Shown here: piece after piece, positions 9,900-20,700 of the stretch
Layout of the letters: the number at the start of each line of letters is the position of its first letter
Position numbering within the stretch: the first letter of the stretch is position 1
Assembly (NCBI GenBank): GCA_019059635.1
Contig: JAGVRJ010000003.1
Coordinates: 434,001 to 498,000 of the forward strand
Source: Proales similis
Lineage: Eukaryota > Rotifera > Eurotatoria > Ploima > Proalidae
Length of the DNA: 64,000 nt
Direction: 5' to 3'
Notes under the pieces: model-generated
Databases searched by the model: none
Told to the model about the DNA's origin: nothing
What the model saw: only the letters and a program-made list of their open reading frames with translations
Translations under genes and position numbers: made by a program

Positions 9900-11999
9900 A
9901 TGGATTGGTGCCAGATTCGCAGCATATCGGTTGGACTAGTGCTTCTGGGTATAAACCGCAAGAGTTCGATTTTAAGATTAAATTTTCTATTTAAAATGAC
10001 ACAAGTTTGCCTGGTCGGTATCATCCACGCACAGCAATCAGAGGAGATTACCCCGAAACCTGCCGGTTTTAAGCTCAACAATGAAAAGAGGCTCATAAAC
10101 GACCTGTTTCGCAACTATCAAGTAAAATTCGGTCGACCGGTAAACAACAGAAGTGACCGAGTCGTGGTCTATATCGGCCTCTACCTAATCCAACTCATCG
10201 ACCTGGTTCGTACCTCTTTCGCTCTTGTCTCTCTAAACCAGCGACCAGATTGGTGATGCGCATTCTGACAGGACGAGAGAAACCAAGTGCTCGTGACCAA
10301 CGTGCACTCGATCTATGTAAGTATCTCCGTCTCGCGCTCTCTTGCGAATCTAGACTGAGCCGCCTGGTCACCGCAAAGGAATGGAAGGACAACGGTCTCA
10401 AGTGGAACCGGACCGAGTACGGCGGAGTGAGCGAGGTTCGCCTGCCGGTCGACAAGATCTGGACTCCGGGTGAGTGTCTGCCCCTCAAGGTCGCTGTGTG
10501 CATCTGAGTTGACCTTGAGCGAAGACATCGTGCTGTACAACTACGCCGACACGCGTCTGGAGGAGAAGCGCGACGTGCTGGCGATCATCAGCTACGACGG
10601 AACAGTGCGCTGGCGGCCGCCGAGCATCTTCAAGTCGACGTGCCAGATCAACATCGAAAAGTTTCCCTACGACGTGCAGATCTGCTCGATGAAGTTCGGT
10701 AAGTTGGGTTCGATTCGGCTGATGATCGCCTGGGCTGAGCGCCAAGTGAACAGGGAGCTGGACGTACGACGGCGACTCGATCGACATCAAGTTCTACAAA
10801 GGCCTCGAGGAGATCAACACGCAAGAGTACACCGAGTCGAACGAGTGGGAGATCCTCTCCACCGAGGGCATTCGAACCGAGAAGAAGTACGAGTGCTGCA
10901 AGGAGTTTTTCCCCGACATGTGAGTGGCCCGTCTGTCCTCTCGAATGGCCGAGCCTCGTGACGCGTCTCTCTCTCTTCTTAGAACCTACCACATCCGGAT
11001 GAAGCGCAAGGGCGGCTTCTACAACTACATCCTGGTGCTGCCCTGCGTGCTGCTCTCGTGTCTGACAACGGTGGGTGTCTGTGGTGGCTGTGCTCGGCCT
11101 CGCCTCTAATCGCTCTCGTTGCGCAGGTTCTGTTCTGGCTGCCGCCCGAGTCGCCGGCCAAGATGGTGTTGGGAATGAGCATATTCACCTCGTTCTTTGT
11201 GTTGCTGCTGCTGCTTTCCAAGAACGTGCCGTCGGCCACCGACAAGATCCCGCTGATCGGCGCCTACTACTGCCTGAACATGGTGATGATCGCGACGAGC
11301 ACGTGCGCCTGCACTGTCGTCGTGCACATCTTCTTCCGCGCCGAGGGCCAGGTGCCCTATCTCGTTCGCAAGATATTCATCGAGTTTCTGGCCAGAATCT
11401 TTTGCATGGTCACGCCGCCGTCTTTGCCGCCATCCAAGTCGGGCAAATCTGGCAAAACGGAGACCAAACAGCCTGCGACAATCATAACATCAATGAAAAA
11501 TCTAACAAATCAAACGAATGGGAATCTCATTCATCACTTGAACAAACAAGCGTCAGTGCTCACTGCGAAAAGCGGTCCACAGTCAAATAGCTGCGGAGCC
11601 CTCAATGAGGCCGAAGAGGGAAAGGTCAAGTCAGTGGCTTTCAGCCAACAGGTCTCCGAGCAAATCCATTCACCACCTTCGCGTCCTCATTCGTCCATGC
11701 TCTCCGGACAGAACAGTTTTCCTCTTCAAGCTTCTCTTGACCTAAGCTTCGGAAAGCGAGAGCCAAGCGCCGCTCCTCAACTTCAGCATGAGCTCAATCT
11801 TAGTTTTAATCTCATCGAGAATGACATAAAAGAAATTCGCGACTATTTAAGGCACACTCGTAAGAAGCTTGAAAACACCGACGCCAACGCCAAACAGCGA
11901 AACGAATGGAAACAAGTGGCACTCATTCTGGATCGCACGCTTTTTTTCCTCTACATTATAGCCATAATTGTTTCGGTCACCCTCATGTTTCCCAGATAG
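9900..11999 (+). CDS. Alpha-type nicotinic receptor subunit, predicted chloride-selective (paralogue)
   Basis: Eight exons (9900-9948, 10006-10205, 10272-10316, 10379-10469, 10525-10698, 10754-10919, 10983-11070, 11127-11999) give 561 residues, with the same intron positions as the gene at 4615. A first intron of 57 nt joins the signal-peptide halves and leaves exon 2 at 200 nt, exactly as in the paralogue. The loop C cysteine pair (YECC), the Cys-loop, the ESPAK start of M2 and the SKNVP outer ring are identical to the paralogue because they lie in the shared tract. The N-terminus and most of the M3-M4 loop differ, so the two subunits probably differ in assembly or trafficking. The helix before M4 reads ENDIKEIRDYLRHTRKK. 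It is likely another acetylcholine-gated chloride channel subunit; selectivity is inferred. Confidence 0.92.
10173..11409 (+). repeat. Near-identical tract shared with the second receptor gene, copy 2
   Basis: This is the partner of 4872-6108 at a constant offset of 5301 bp. The visible differences cluster in the intron before M2, in M2-M3 and in the two codons before QVPYL and near it. The tract is visibly richer in G and C, especially at third codon positions, than the flanking exons. Confidence 0.9.
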
Positions 12000-12057
12000 A
12001 TGGGCCGATATCGCTGTGCCGGCAGAAAAGAATATTTTTGTAAAAAAAAAAAATTGA

Positions 12058-12063
12058 AATAAA
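12058..12063 (+). terminator. Polyadenylation signal AATAAA
   Basis: An AATAAA lies about 58 nt after the stop codon of the third receptor gene. Confidence 0.55.
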
Positions 12064-12776
12064 CATCGTTAGATAGCAATGGTGTCAGATTCAATTTAAA
12101 TTTGAACAGCTCTGATCGCAAATTTCGATTTATTCGCAGAAATTATGAATAGAAAGGAAAAAAAGCAAAGAAATAGTAAATAAAGAAGAACGAATGAAAG
12201 AAATGGAGGAAGGAGCTCTCAAGTTGGCAGCGCATGGTTTATTCTAAATTTCGTGTGCTTCTAATTGCCGCCACTGGTTTGCTCATCACGTCTTAGATGA
12301 TGATGAAAATCGTGCCCGATCGGAGAAGAAAATTTATTCGTCGAGGCGACCAAATATTCTAAGAGAGAAAGTAGATCGCGTCTCATTCAAATGATTTAAA
12401 TGATTTGCGCAAGAGAAGAAGAAGAAGAAGAGAATTCTAAATCGTTTGATGAGCAAATAGAGTTTTTCTGTTGATCGACTGGACAATAGTTTGGATAAAA
12501 CTGGCGAGGAAAAGAAGAAGGAGCAAGTTCTAGTGTCGATGACCAGCCCGGCTAAAAATTGTAAGCTGAGCTGAGTGTTGACTAAGAGTCGAGAGGAAAC
12601 AAAAGAAATCGGGAATTGACAAGTAAATCTAGTTGCTGTTGCTGTTCTGAAAACAAATCGAGTCTGAACGCACAAAAGTTGACATTTGATTAAAGCGACT
12701 TGCTTGTGAGCGTTTGGTGATTTAGTTCTTTGCGAATGTGGTCTCAATCTACCTATTTGCAGCGGCGGCTCATTTT
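12064..12776. other. Convergent intergenic region
   Basis: I see no gene between the third receptor gene (plus) and the PKA regulatory subunit (minus). A TTTATT at about 12777-12782 is a polyadenylation signal in the minus sense for the PKA gene. Confidence 0.45.
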
Positions 12777-12824
12777 TTATTTTCATTGTTGTCTCGTTTG
12801 AATAAACTTTTCGCTGCTCGTGCT

Positions 12825-13958
12825 CTAGTTGCTCTGTTGGATGTCGGCCAACGTGAACTTTTCGCCGAACAGTTGTTTGAGCTGCTCCTCATAGTCGGGT
12901 ATGTTCTTCTGCATTATTTCGACACAAGGTCCCAACAGCCGCTCAAATGCGTCCACGTCCAATATGGCGCATCGAGTGCCGTCTGTGACCGCGTAGGCCG
13001 ACGCCGCTCTTGGCTTCTTGGTGAGCAGGGCCAGCTCGCCAAAATAGTCGCCTTTGCCGTAAGTCTTTATCTCTTTGGTCTGTCCGTCTTGCTCGCGAAC
13101 AATGCGCACTTGACCGGACTCGACAAAGTACATGCAGTTGGCTTCCTCTCCTTGTCTAATGATCACTCCGTCTTGGTTGAATGTGCGCGAAAAGAGCGCG
13201 TCGGCCACGTTCATTCGTTCGTAGGCGTTCAACGATTTGAACATTGGCATGTTTTCAAGCAGCTGCTCGTACATTTTTCGCTTCTCAAACGCAGCCTTGA
13301 GCACAATCTTCCTGAACGTGATTCGATCAAGCGCCCACAGCTTGCCCTGCTTGGTGGCCACGATGGTCGCCGCACGCGGCATGTTGTACATGAGCGCCAG
13401 CTCGCCGAACGAGCCCTGATTTTCATATGAGCCGACTTTGTTGCCGTTTACAATTATGTCGTAGGAGCCCGACTCGATGACGTAGAAATTGTCGCCGTCG
13501 TCTCCTTGTTCGATGATAACTTCGTTTTCATTTACATCGCGACCGAACATGGCGTCGATCACTGCCTCTGTTTGCTTCGAGTCCAGCGACCGAAACAGGA
13601 ATATGTGCTCGACGGTGCGCATTAAATAGGCTCGTTCGGCCTCGGTCTTGGAGTGAACCACTGTAGGCTCGTCGTCGGTGTCCTCTTCCGGATTGTACTT
13701 TTCGGCGGCGACGGAATGCCTTCGGGCGCCGTATCTTCCCTTGGGCAGTTCGGGCATCTCGCCAATATCGTCCTCTTCTTCGTCGTCGTGCGACGCACTT
13801 CTTGGCACCGCGCTGATCTCTGGCATTCCTCTGTTGTCGAGCAAGTTCTGAAAGTAACTGGCCGCAAACGATGTCAAATCACTGGGTCGCTTGCGCAACA
13901 CTTCAACAGTAAACTCCTGCAGCAAATCGGTCAGACCTTCCGGTATCTCTAGGTTCAT
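12825..13958 (-). CDS. cAMP-dependent protein kinase type II regulatory subunit
   Basis: This subunit holds the PKA catalytic subunit inactive until cAMP binds, and docks to A-kinase anchoring proteins. One uninterrupted exon encodes 377 residues. Residues 1-45 are the dimerisation/docking domain (IPEGLTDLLQEFTVEVLR). An acidic linker follows, then the inhibitor site RRHSV at 79-83. The serine there makes it a type II subunit that the catalytic subunit can phosphorylate. The two cyclic-nucleotide domains carry their phosphate-binding cassettes FGELALMYNMPRAA (184-197) and FGELALLTKKPRAA (306-319), with the key glutamate and arginine in both. I placed the start at 13958, where MNLEIPEGLT aligns with the family N-terminus; the frame has no ATG just upstream. 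The lack of introns is unusual beside its neighbours. Confidence 0.95.
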   Translation of the reverse strand: MNLEIPEGLTDLLQEFTVEVLRKRPSDLTSFAASYFQNLLDNRGMPEISAVPRSASHDDEEEDDIGEMPELPKGRYGARRHSVAAEKYNPEEDTDDEPTVVHSKTEAERAYLMRTVEHIFLFRSLDSKQTEAVIDAMFGRDVNENEVIIEQGDDGDNFYVIESGSYDIIVNGNKVGSYENQGSFGELALMYNMPRAATIVATKQGKLWALDRITFRKIVLKAAFEKRKMYEQLLENMPMFKSLNAYERMNVADALFSRTFNQDGVIIRQGEEANCMYFVESGQVRIVREQDGQTKEIKTYGKGDYFGELALLTKKPRAASAYAVTDGTRCAILDVDAFERLLGPCVEIMQKNIPDYEEQLKQLFGEKFTLADIQQSN

Positions 13959-16900
13959 GCTTACTCTACACAAACAGTTAAGTATCTAGACAAGTGGATT
14001 GCTGCTTGCTAAGCAATACAACCTACGACAAAAAATACATGAGTAAATGAACAGTTTGACCGCGGCAAGTAATTTAAAACCACACAAATAGTGGACATCC
14101 GAACAGCGGAGCTGCTGCCACCACCACCACCACCAACAACAACACCACAGCTATTGCCAAGAGCGTACATGAATGCAATTAGCCGAGTTAGATGACACCG
14201 CAAGCAGAAGAGTCAAAGTTCTCACATAGCAATTATTTGCACTGATTCATAACGGGCACTCGCACGATAATTAAATAATAGAGCGGCGGCGTTGTCGAAA
14301 AGAAAGTCTTTTGTCGTTCTTGCGTCTTTCTCTCTCTTTGTTTGTAATCGCTCTTCTATTCCTGTGCTGCTAATTTTCTTCTTTTTTTTTCGATTTTCCA
14401 CTTAAACGCTCTCTCATTGAATTGAACGCTTTCGTTCAAGTCCTTGTGAGGAGAAGAGAAGCAAGACGAAAACGACGACGACAATAACAACAACAATGAC
14501 AACAAGAAATACGTCAAAGACCTTAATGATTGTGATATTGACGACAATGACGACGACCGCGACCACCACCACCACCACTACAAAGATGATGACGATCGCT
14601 GTCATCATCATGACACAAAATGAAACTGAATCATTATTGAGATGAAGGAGAAAACGAGCTTGGCAAATACATTTTGACGACGACAAACATCAACGCGCAT
14701 CGAGTGGGAAAAAATGGAAGCTGTGCTCTTTGAATATTGAACGCGAGCACAACCGAGCGATCATGCGAACAATCATTTATCTCAGATTTCATTATTAAAA
14801 AAAAGGAAAGGAAAATAGAGAAAGATGCAATACGACTCGTCTCGGCGGCATTCGGTCTCTGCCTTAATTCGGCGAACGAAAAACATTTTGCCGCATTCAT
14901 CATAATAAGAAGCACTCTCACGCTGGCAACAAACATATCTTTCGCCAATTTATTTATATTTTGCCATCATTCGCATTTTCTCTCTCTCTCTCTCGCTCAC
15001 TCCTTCACTCACTCGCTAGTTCATTCAATCATTCATTCGGTCGGTTGCTTGATTGCTGGGTCGCTTGTTCTCACTCTCTCCAACACCCGGCCGACTAAAT
15101 TAGCATAAGAAAAAAGCTAGAAATACTTAACGAATGGAAGACTTAAATAAAAAAGAGCAAGAGAGAGAGAGAGAAGAGCGTGGAGAGGGTGAGCTCCTTC
15201 ATTCGACCCTTTAAATGGCTTGCACGCTTCATTACATGATCACATGTATCTGCGTTTGCTCAGTTGTTCGGGTCCTATCGCGATATGGCGCCTCCTCAAA
15301 TTACGAATGTTCGTTCACTGCATGTGAGCTCATGATTGGTTGCCAAGGTGGCGCCTTAAACAGTGATTAGGCCCAATCTGTCTGATTAGCTGAGCATTGA
15401 TAGTCGACTGAGCGTGGGGCCTCTCTTTCCAATCGACGATCACCAGTCCCATGAGGAAATTGACTTTTTCCGTCCGAACTTGATTACACAAGATTTTATG
15501 AGCGCTTAGCGAATACGTTCGTGTTCCAGCGAGATGTTTGCCTAAAAGTGTAGAGGTCGAATTAGGAGAATAAATACTGGATGCAGCAGCAGCAGAAGCA
15601 GCTCTCTGAAGCGTTCTAGTGGCAAAGAGAAAATCGATAAGACGATATCCATAATTCGAGCTTGAATAATGAACACTCTTAATACGCGGCAAGCGGCCAA
15701 TAATCTAATCTATGGAGCAGAAAGAAACGCTTTTTTAGAAAAACCTGCACCTAATCGATCAGCATCTAGCGCTTTCAACAGGCATGCAGCATTTATTTTC
15801 ATCGTCTAGCACTCGACGAACAACGACGCATTGTCGTGTAAGAAAACCGCTCGACGGCTCTCTAGGCAGCAGTTACCTACGTGCTGATGATAGTCGATGA
15901 GATGCCCATAGATTAGTGCTTCACTTAGTCAGCATAAGCCGCAGCAACAATAGCAACTGCTGCCGCAGCATCCGATCGAAATCGTTCTCTATCAAGCTAG
16001 TCGAGATGGCACGACAAATAAATTGATTTCTCTGCCACGAATTATGTTTATGGCAATTCCGTTACAAACGTTGTTGCTTGTTTAAGCTGCTGTTGTTGCT
16101 GCTGCTGATGCTCTCGGTTCGCGGTTGCTGCATCTGCCTCGTCTTTTAGACGCTGATTTCTTTTCGACGACTGACCCTAAACTCGTTGTTTTCTTTTCTC
16201 ATTTTCAATCTAATGGTCCTTATCGACCTTGTGGCCTCCGAAACAATATAAGCGAAAAAAAAAGTCTGCTCGACTAGGTGAATAAATAAAGAGAACGATT
16301 ATAAACAGAGAAGAGAAAGCCCTCAATTAATAAAACGAATTCTAAACGGACCAAGTGCATGGATTATTTTGCAGGCGAAAATAAAAAAACCAGCGAAAGG
16401 AAAATGGTCGCCAACAAAAGAACAACAAGCCATTATGATGTGTTCGGTAGGTCGCAATAGAGTTTCGTTCTTCAGCCAGCTTCTCTCTCTCTCTCATTCT
16501 TTCTCTCTTACTGTGTTGTTTGTCTTTTTCGCCAAACAAACGTCATAAAACGAAAGCTCACGGCAATAAAAGGCCATTTCAATTTTACTCCCCATTTCGT
16601 CCGATAAATTCTCAAATCTCACGGGCTTTGGATGGCGTCGTAAAAATAAAATGCAAGTGAGCGAACTAGCATTCGAGTGATTGCATCTGCGCATACTTTA
16701 GCCGATCTGTGCTGTCTATGCAATGGTTGTATGGCAAGATTTTTCACCTTTCGAATCTCTCTCTGCCATATTTTCTCAGCTTTTTTTTTCTCTTCTTTGC
16801 TAGCCCCACACATATCAGACAGCTCACCTAAATGATGCATCAGATCGGCTTGACTCAACATGACTGAGTGTCACTCCCCTTTTGATCCAGGTGGTTCGCT

Positions 16901-17762
16901 ATTTTTCGCTTTTTCTCTGATTCTACTTTTGCTCACTCATTCACATCCACATTCTCATTCACATCGAAGCCCAATTTCGCTTCTCCTAAATTCTGTCTAG
17001 CTACATTTAAAAGGTGTAGCAAAGAGCTCGATGCAACCATCTGAATCCTTTCATTCTAAATGCGTCCCTAGAACTTGAAGTAATTCGCTTGTCCCAAATT
17101 TTCTGTCATCTCAGTCGAGCGTGGCTTGTAATCCAGAAAGAAATAATTAAACGAAGCACGGTTGGTTCTGGTGACTCGGCACATCCGACAGCAGGCATCT
17201 CCACATGTCTGGATGAGTGCGAGAAACAGCGCCCTTCATCATCAGATCTGTTTAGCCTCTTATGGGTCTAATAAAACGCTGGCTGACAAGCAAGTCAATA
17301 GAAACCCGGCGCTTGTCCTCTTGAACCGCTTCTCTCGTTCACTCGAGGACTCTCTCTCTCCCTCTCGGCATTTTCTCATTTTTCTATCTCGTCGACAGCC
17401 TATTAAGGTTGAAGACGAGCATTAAATAGGCCCTGATGCGTTATATTTTGCATTCGTTAATAGCTGTTATTTTTGCATGTAATTTATGAATAAGCTTTAA
17501 CCTCCCATCAGGAATTCTGATTGAATCTAAGCAAATATCAAACTGAGCTTTCTCTGCCAGACTGCTGCACTATCCCGTTGTTCTCTTGTTATACATTCAA
17601 ATGTTGGCTTTCTCTTTTTCTAAATTATTGATTGCATGACTTAAAGCTACGGATCGATAAACCCGTTCGGAGAGAATAAAATGAAGCGAAAGGAAGAAAA
17701 AAAAAATGAAACGTTTAGAGAGCAGCGGCGCGAAATTGAATTCAAGGCCTGGATCTAGCAAT
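13959..17762. other. Gene-poor region upstream of the PKA subunit
   Basis: No coding gene is supported. The stretch contains simple repeats: a CCACCA run near 14118-14140, GAC/ACA-rich triplets near 14465-14590 and a CT run near 14979-14993. AATAAA-like motifs are scattered. It probably includes the promoter and 5' UTR of the PKA gene, which has a possible 3' splice acceptor just upstream of its ATG. Confidence 0.45.
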
Positions 17763-20700
17763 TTAGTCAAACAGATCTGAAAAGAGCTCTTCTCTGCTGC
17801 TGCTGTTGTTCATGTTGTTAGCTGTGGTGTGTCGGCTCTGCCGCTGGGTCGAAGCTAAGTAAGAATTTGCCTCCTGTGCATCCTCTGGCTTATCTGGTTC
17901 GCTTGGATTGGCCAGATCGGGAAATAGTTCGGCAAATAGATCGTTTGTTTTTTTCTTTTTATCTTCATCGCCGTCTGTGCACTCGGCCCTGCTTGACTCA
18001 TCGTTTCTTTTCGGCAGCTCTGTTGAGATGGTTACTCGCTTCGGTGATTTCGATTTGTTCGAGGCGCTTTTTTCTCGTTGCTTGAGCGCGCCGCTCTTCG
18101 GCCTGCTCACTTTGTTTGCTTTATTTGCACTCAGTGACTGAGAGGACGAGGACGCCGGAGAAGATTGCGGCGGTTTCTTCCAAACCGGATCTCTGCTACC
18201 AGTAGCTCTTTCCTTATTATCGCCTTTTTCACTTGACTGCCTTTGGCCGTTGCTCTGCTCTTGTTCAACATTCGACTTGATCATTCTAGCTGTCGAACCA
18301 GACCAACTACTCGACTGAGTCCTCGATGCGAACGGATCAACGTTCACTCTCGGATTGGCCTCTGAGTTCACTCTGACTCTCAACGCTTGCTCTCCCTCTT
18401 CCTTCCTAGCCCTAATCCAGTTGGCTTTTATCTCAACCTCTCTTTGCCTCAGTCCGGCTAAGGTTTGTTTTCAAACTCTTTAAACTGCTCTTAGTTTGTG
18501 TGCGAGTTTACTTACGTTCAATAAATTCGCGCCCAGTGCTCACGCACACGTTTTGATTGCGTTTGATTTCTTCAAACTTGCTGATCTGAAACAACATCAA
18601 GTTTGCTTTCTTCTGCCATCAACTTCAAATGCTTACCAGCTCGCCGCTTTTTGTATAAAAGTATTTAACTGGCTTGTTGAGATTGAGTTTCGATTGGGCC
18701 GCCGTGTTGAGCTCGTCCAAGCTGGAGGCGAAGCATGCTTGAGCATGATCAGCCGATTCGCCGTTTGCGTAGACCAATATTCGTTTCTTTCAGGAAAAAG
18801 TGAGCATTGCGGAGCATGAGAACCTGAGATTGTCTTACAGTCACAGGCCTTGTACCCAAATCTCGGGCAGCGATCGGGGGCCGATCCGTCTCTGCTGGCT
18901 TCTTTTTCTCGCTCATTTCGTTCTGAGAATGGCTCCGATTAACTGATGCTACTCGTTTGCCCGAGTCTAATTCAATTCGTTTCACCTTGAGTTGGTCTAC
19001 TTCGACTTTTTTCAATCGCTCTTCGTAGGGCACTTCAGTCCAGTGACCCTCGCGCACTACTGGGTGTTCGGGATTTTTTATTCCCTTGTACTGGCCCGGA
19101 TTTTTGTTGTTCAGTCGACGTCCGGTCATTTGCCTCAAGGCGTGCGTTTGTGCGTCAAACTCCTTTTCGACCTCTTCCACTTTGCCCTTGTGAATGCGAC
19201 GCTTGGCCTCGGCCGCATGGGCTTGTCGAATAGGCACAAACGGTTCACCACATGACACCCAGACTTCAATAGGCCACTTTAAAAGTCGTCTGGCATTAGA
19301 CTGACCGAAGCGATCATAGTCGTTCACTAGCCGCTTCATCTCTTTGTAAGAGGGGCTTTTGAACGGCTTGTCTTCTCGCTTCTCGCTCTCAATTACAGCC
19401 ATCGGGTCAAAATCTGCCTCGTCGTTTTCGCCGTCCGAAGTGCCACTCTCTGAATTATTCACATAAATCAGAATTTTTTCAATTCGATTTCGCTCGTTTT
19501 CTTACTTTGCTGAGTCCGGGCGGCCACTTTTCTGAAATATTCCAGCTGCCAGGAGACCACATCTTGAACGTCAAGGATCAAAAATCCGTCCTGAGTGTAG
19601 AGACGGCGAGCGGCGCCTCTTAAACTCAATTTATTGGTCGCTTGCTCCAATAGCTGCAATAACCGTTCAAAATTTATTTTTCGATTCCGTTTGATTTTGT
19701 AATTGTCTCTCACCCCCTGAACGTTGGACGCGATGAGCATCTCTCCGCTCTTGAGTCGGCCGTCTCCGTTTCGATATGCGTAGACTTTGATCATGCTTAC
19801 GGTTCGAGCGACCGATATCTGGTTCAACACGGTCTTGGCGCACGCCTCTTGTCGCCATCTGAAATTAGATTTCATGCAAAATGAAGGCAATGAAGCGGAA
19901 AAAAAATTGAGAGCAAACTGACTTGACATAGCGGGCGTGCCATTTCAAGAAAGAGTTGCTCGCCTCGTTCGGACTGAGATCGACTTTTGTGTGCAAATAC
20001 TTGAACGAGTCGAATTGGCGGTAGAATTTCTCTTGTGCTAGAAAGCGCGTTCAAACTAATGCAATCTATTTGCGAAGAAAAAGTGGCTAAGCTCACTTTG
20101 CCCGACAAAACATGTGAACGTGGTCGAGGATGGTAGTCGGCCGAGGCGATATTTGCCCCTCATAGACTTGGCGCATGCCAAACAGACGTTGATTGCTTTG
20201 TCGTCGTCTGAGTCCAGATGGACACGATAGCCCTGGCGAGCAATTGAATTCAATGCAACGTGTTCAGCGTTCGGTCAAGCACTTACCGGTTGAGCAATTT
20301 GATTGTCGTAGGCTACGTAATAGCTGCAGATATTTGCCTTGTTGGCGGCCATGATTTCTAAAGTTTCAAACGAACTCAGCTGCCAAGTTGAAGGAGCAGC
20401 GCAGAGGCGACTGAGCTTACCGACGTTGTTGGAGTCTTGGCATCTATCGAATGCAAACAAGAGACCGTTGGCTTTGTCCAGAGTCCACTTCTGGTGGGCG
20501 TTTCCATGCTCGCAGTCAATGAACGGTTGCAGGACAACCGCTGCTTGTTGATTTATCGAGCGCACTGTGAACACACTGCCAGCGCCAAGCTCGTTCAAAT
20601 CGATGTTGGCTGCTTCGATTGAAGGCAATTTGACTGACAGACATAGATTGGGCCTGGCACGAGGCACAATGCTCCTATTCTGGTTGTATCGCCACTTCTG

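Noticed and set aside
14009-16861. Several open frames of 60-120 codons on the minus strand
   Set aside because: They are made of simple repeats or have no homology I recognise, and no splice continuity links them.
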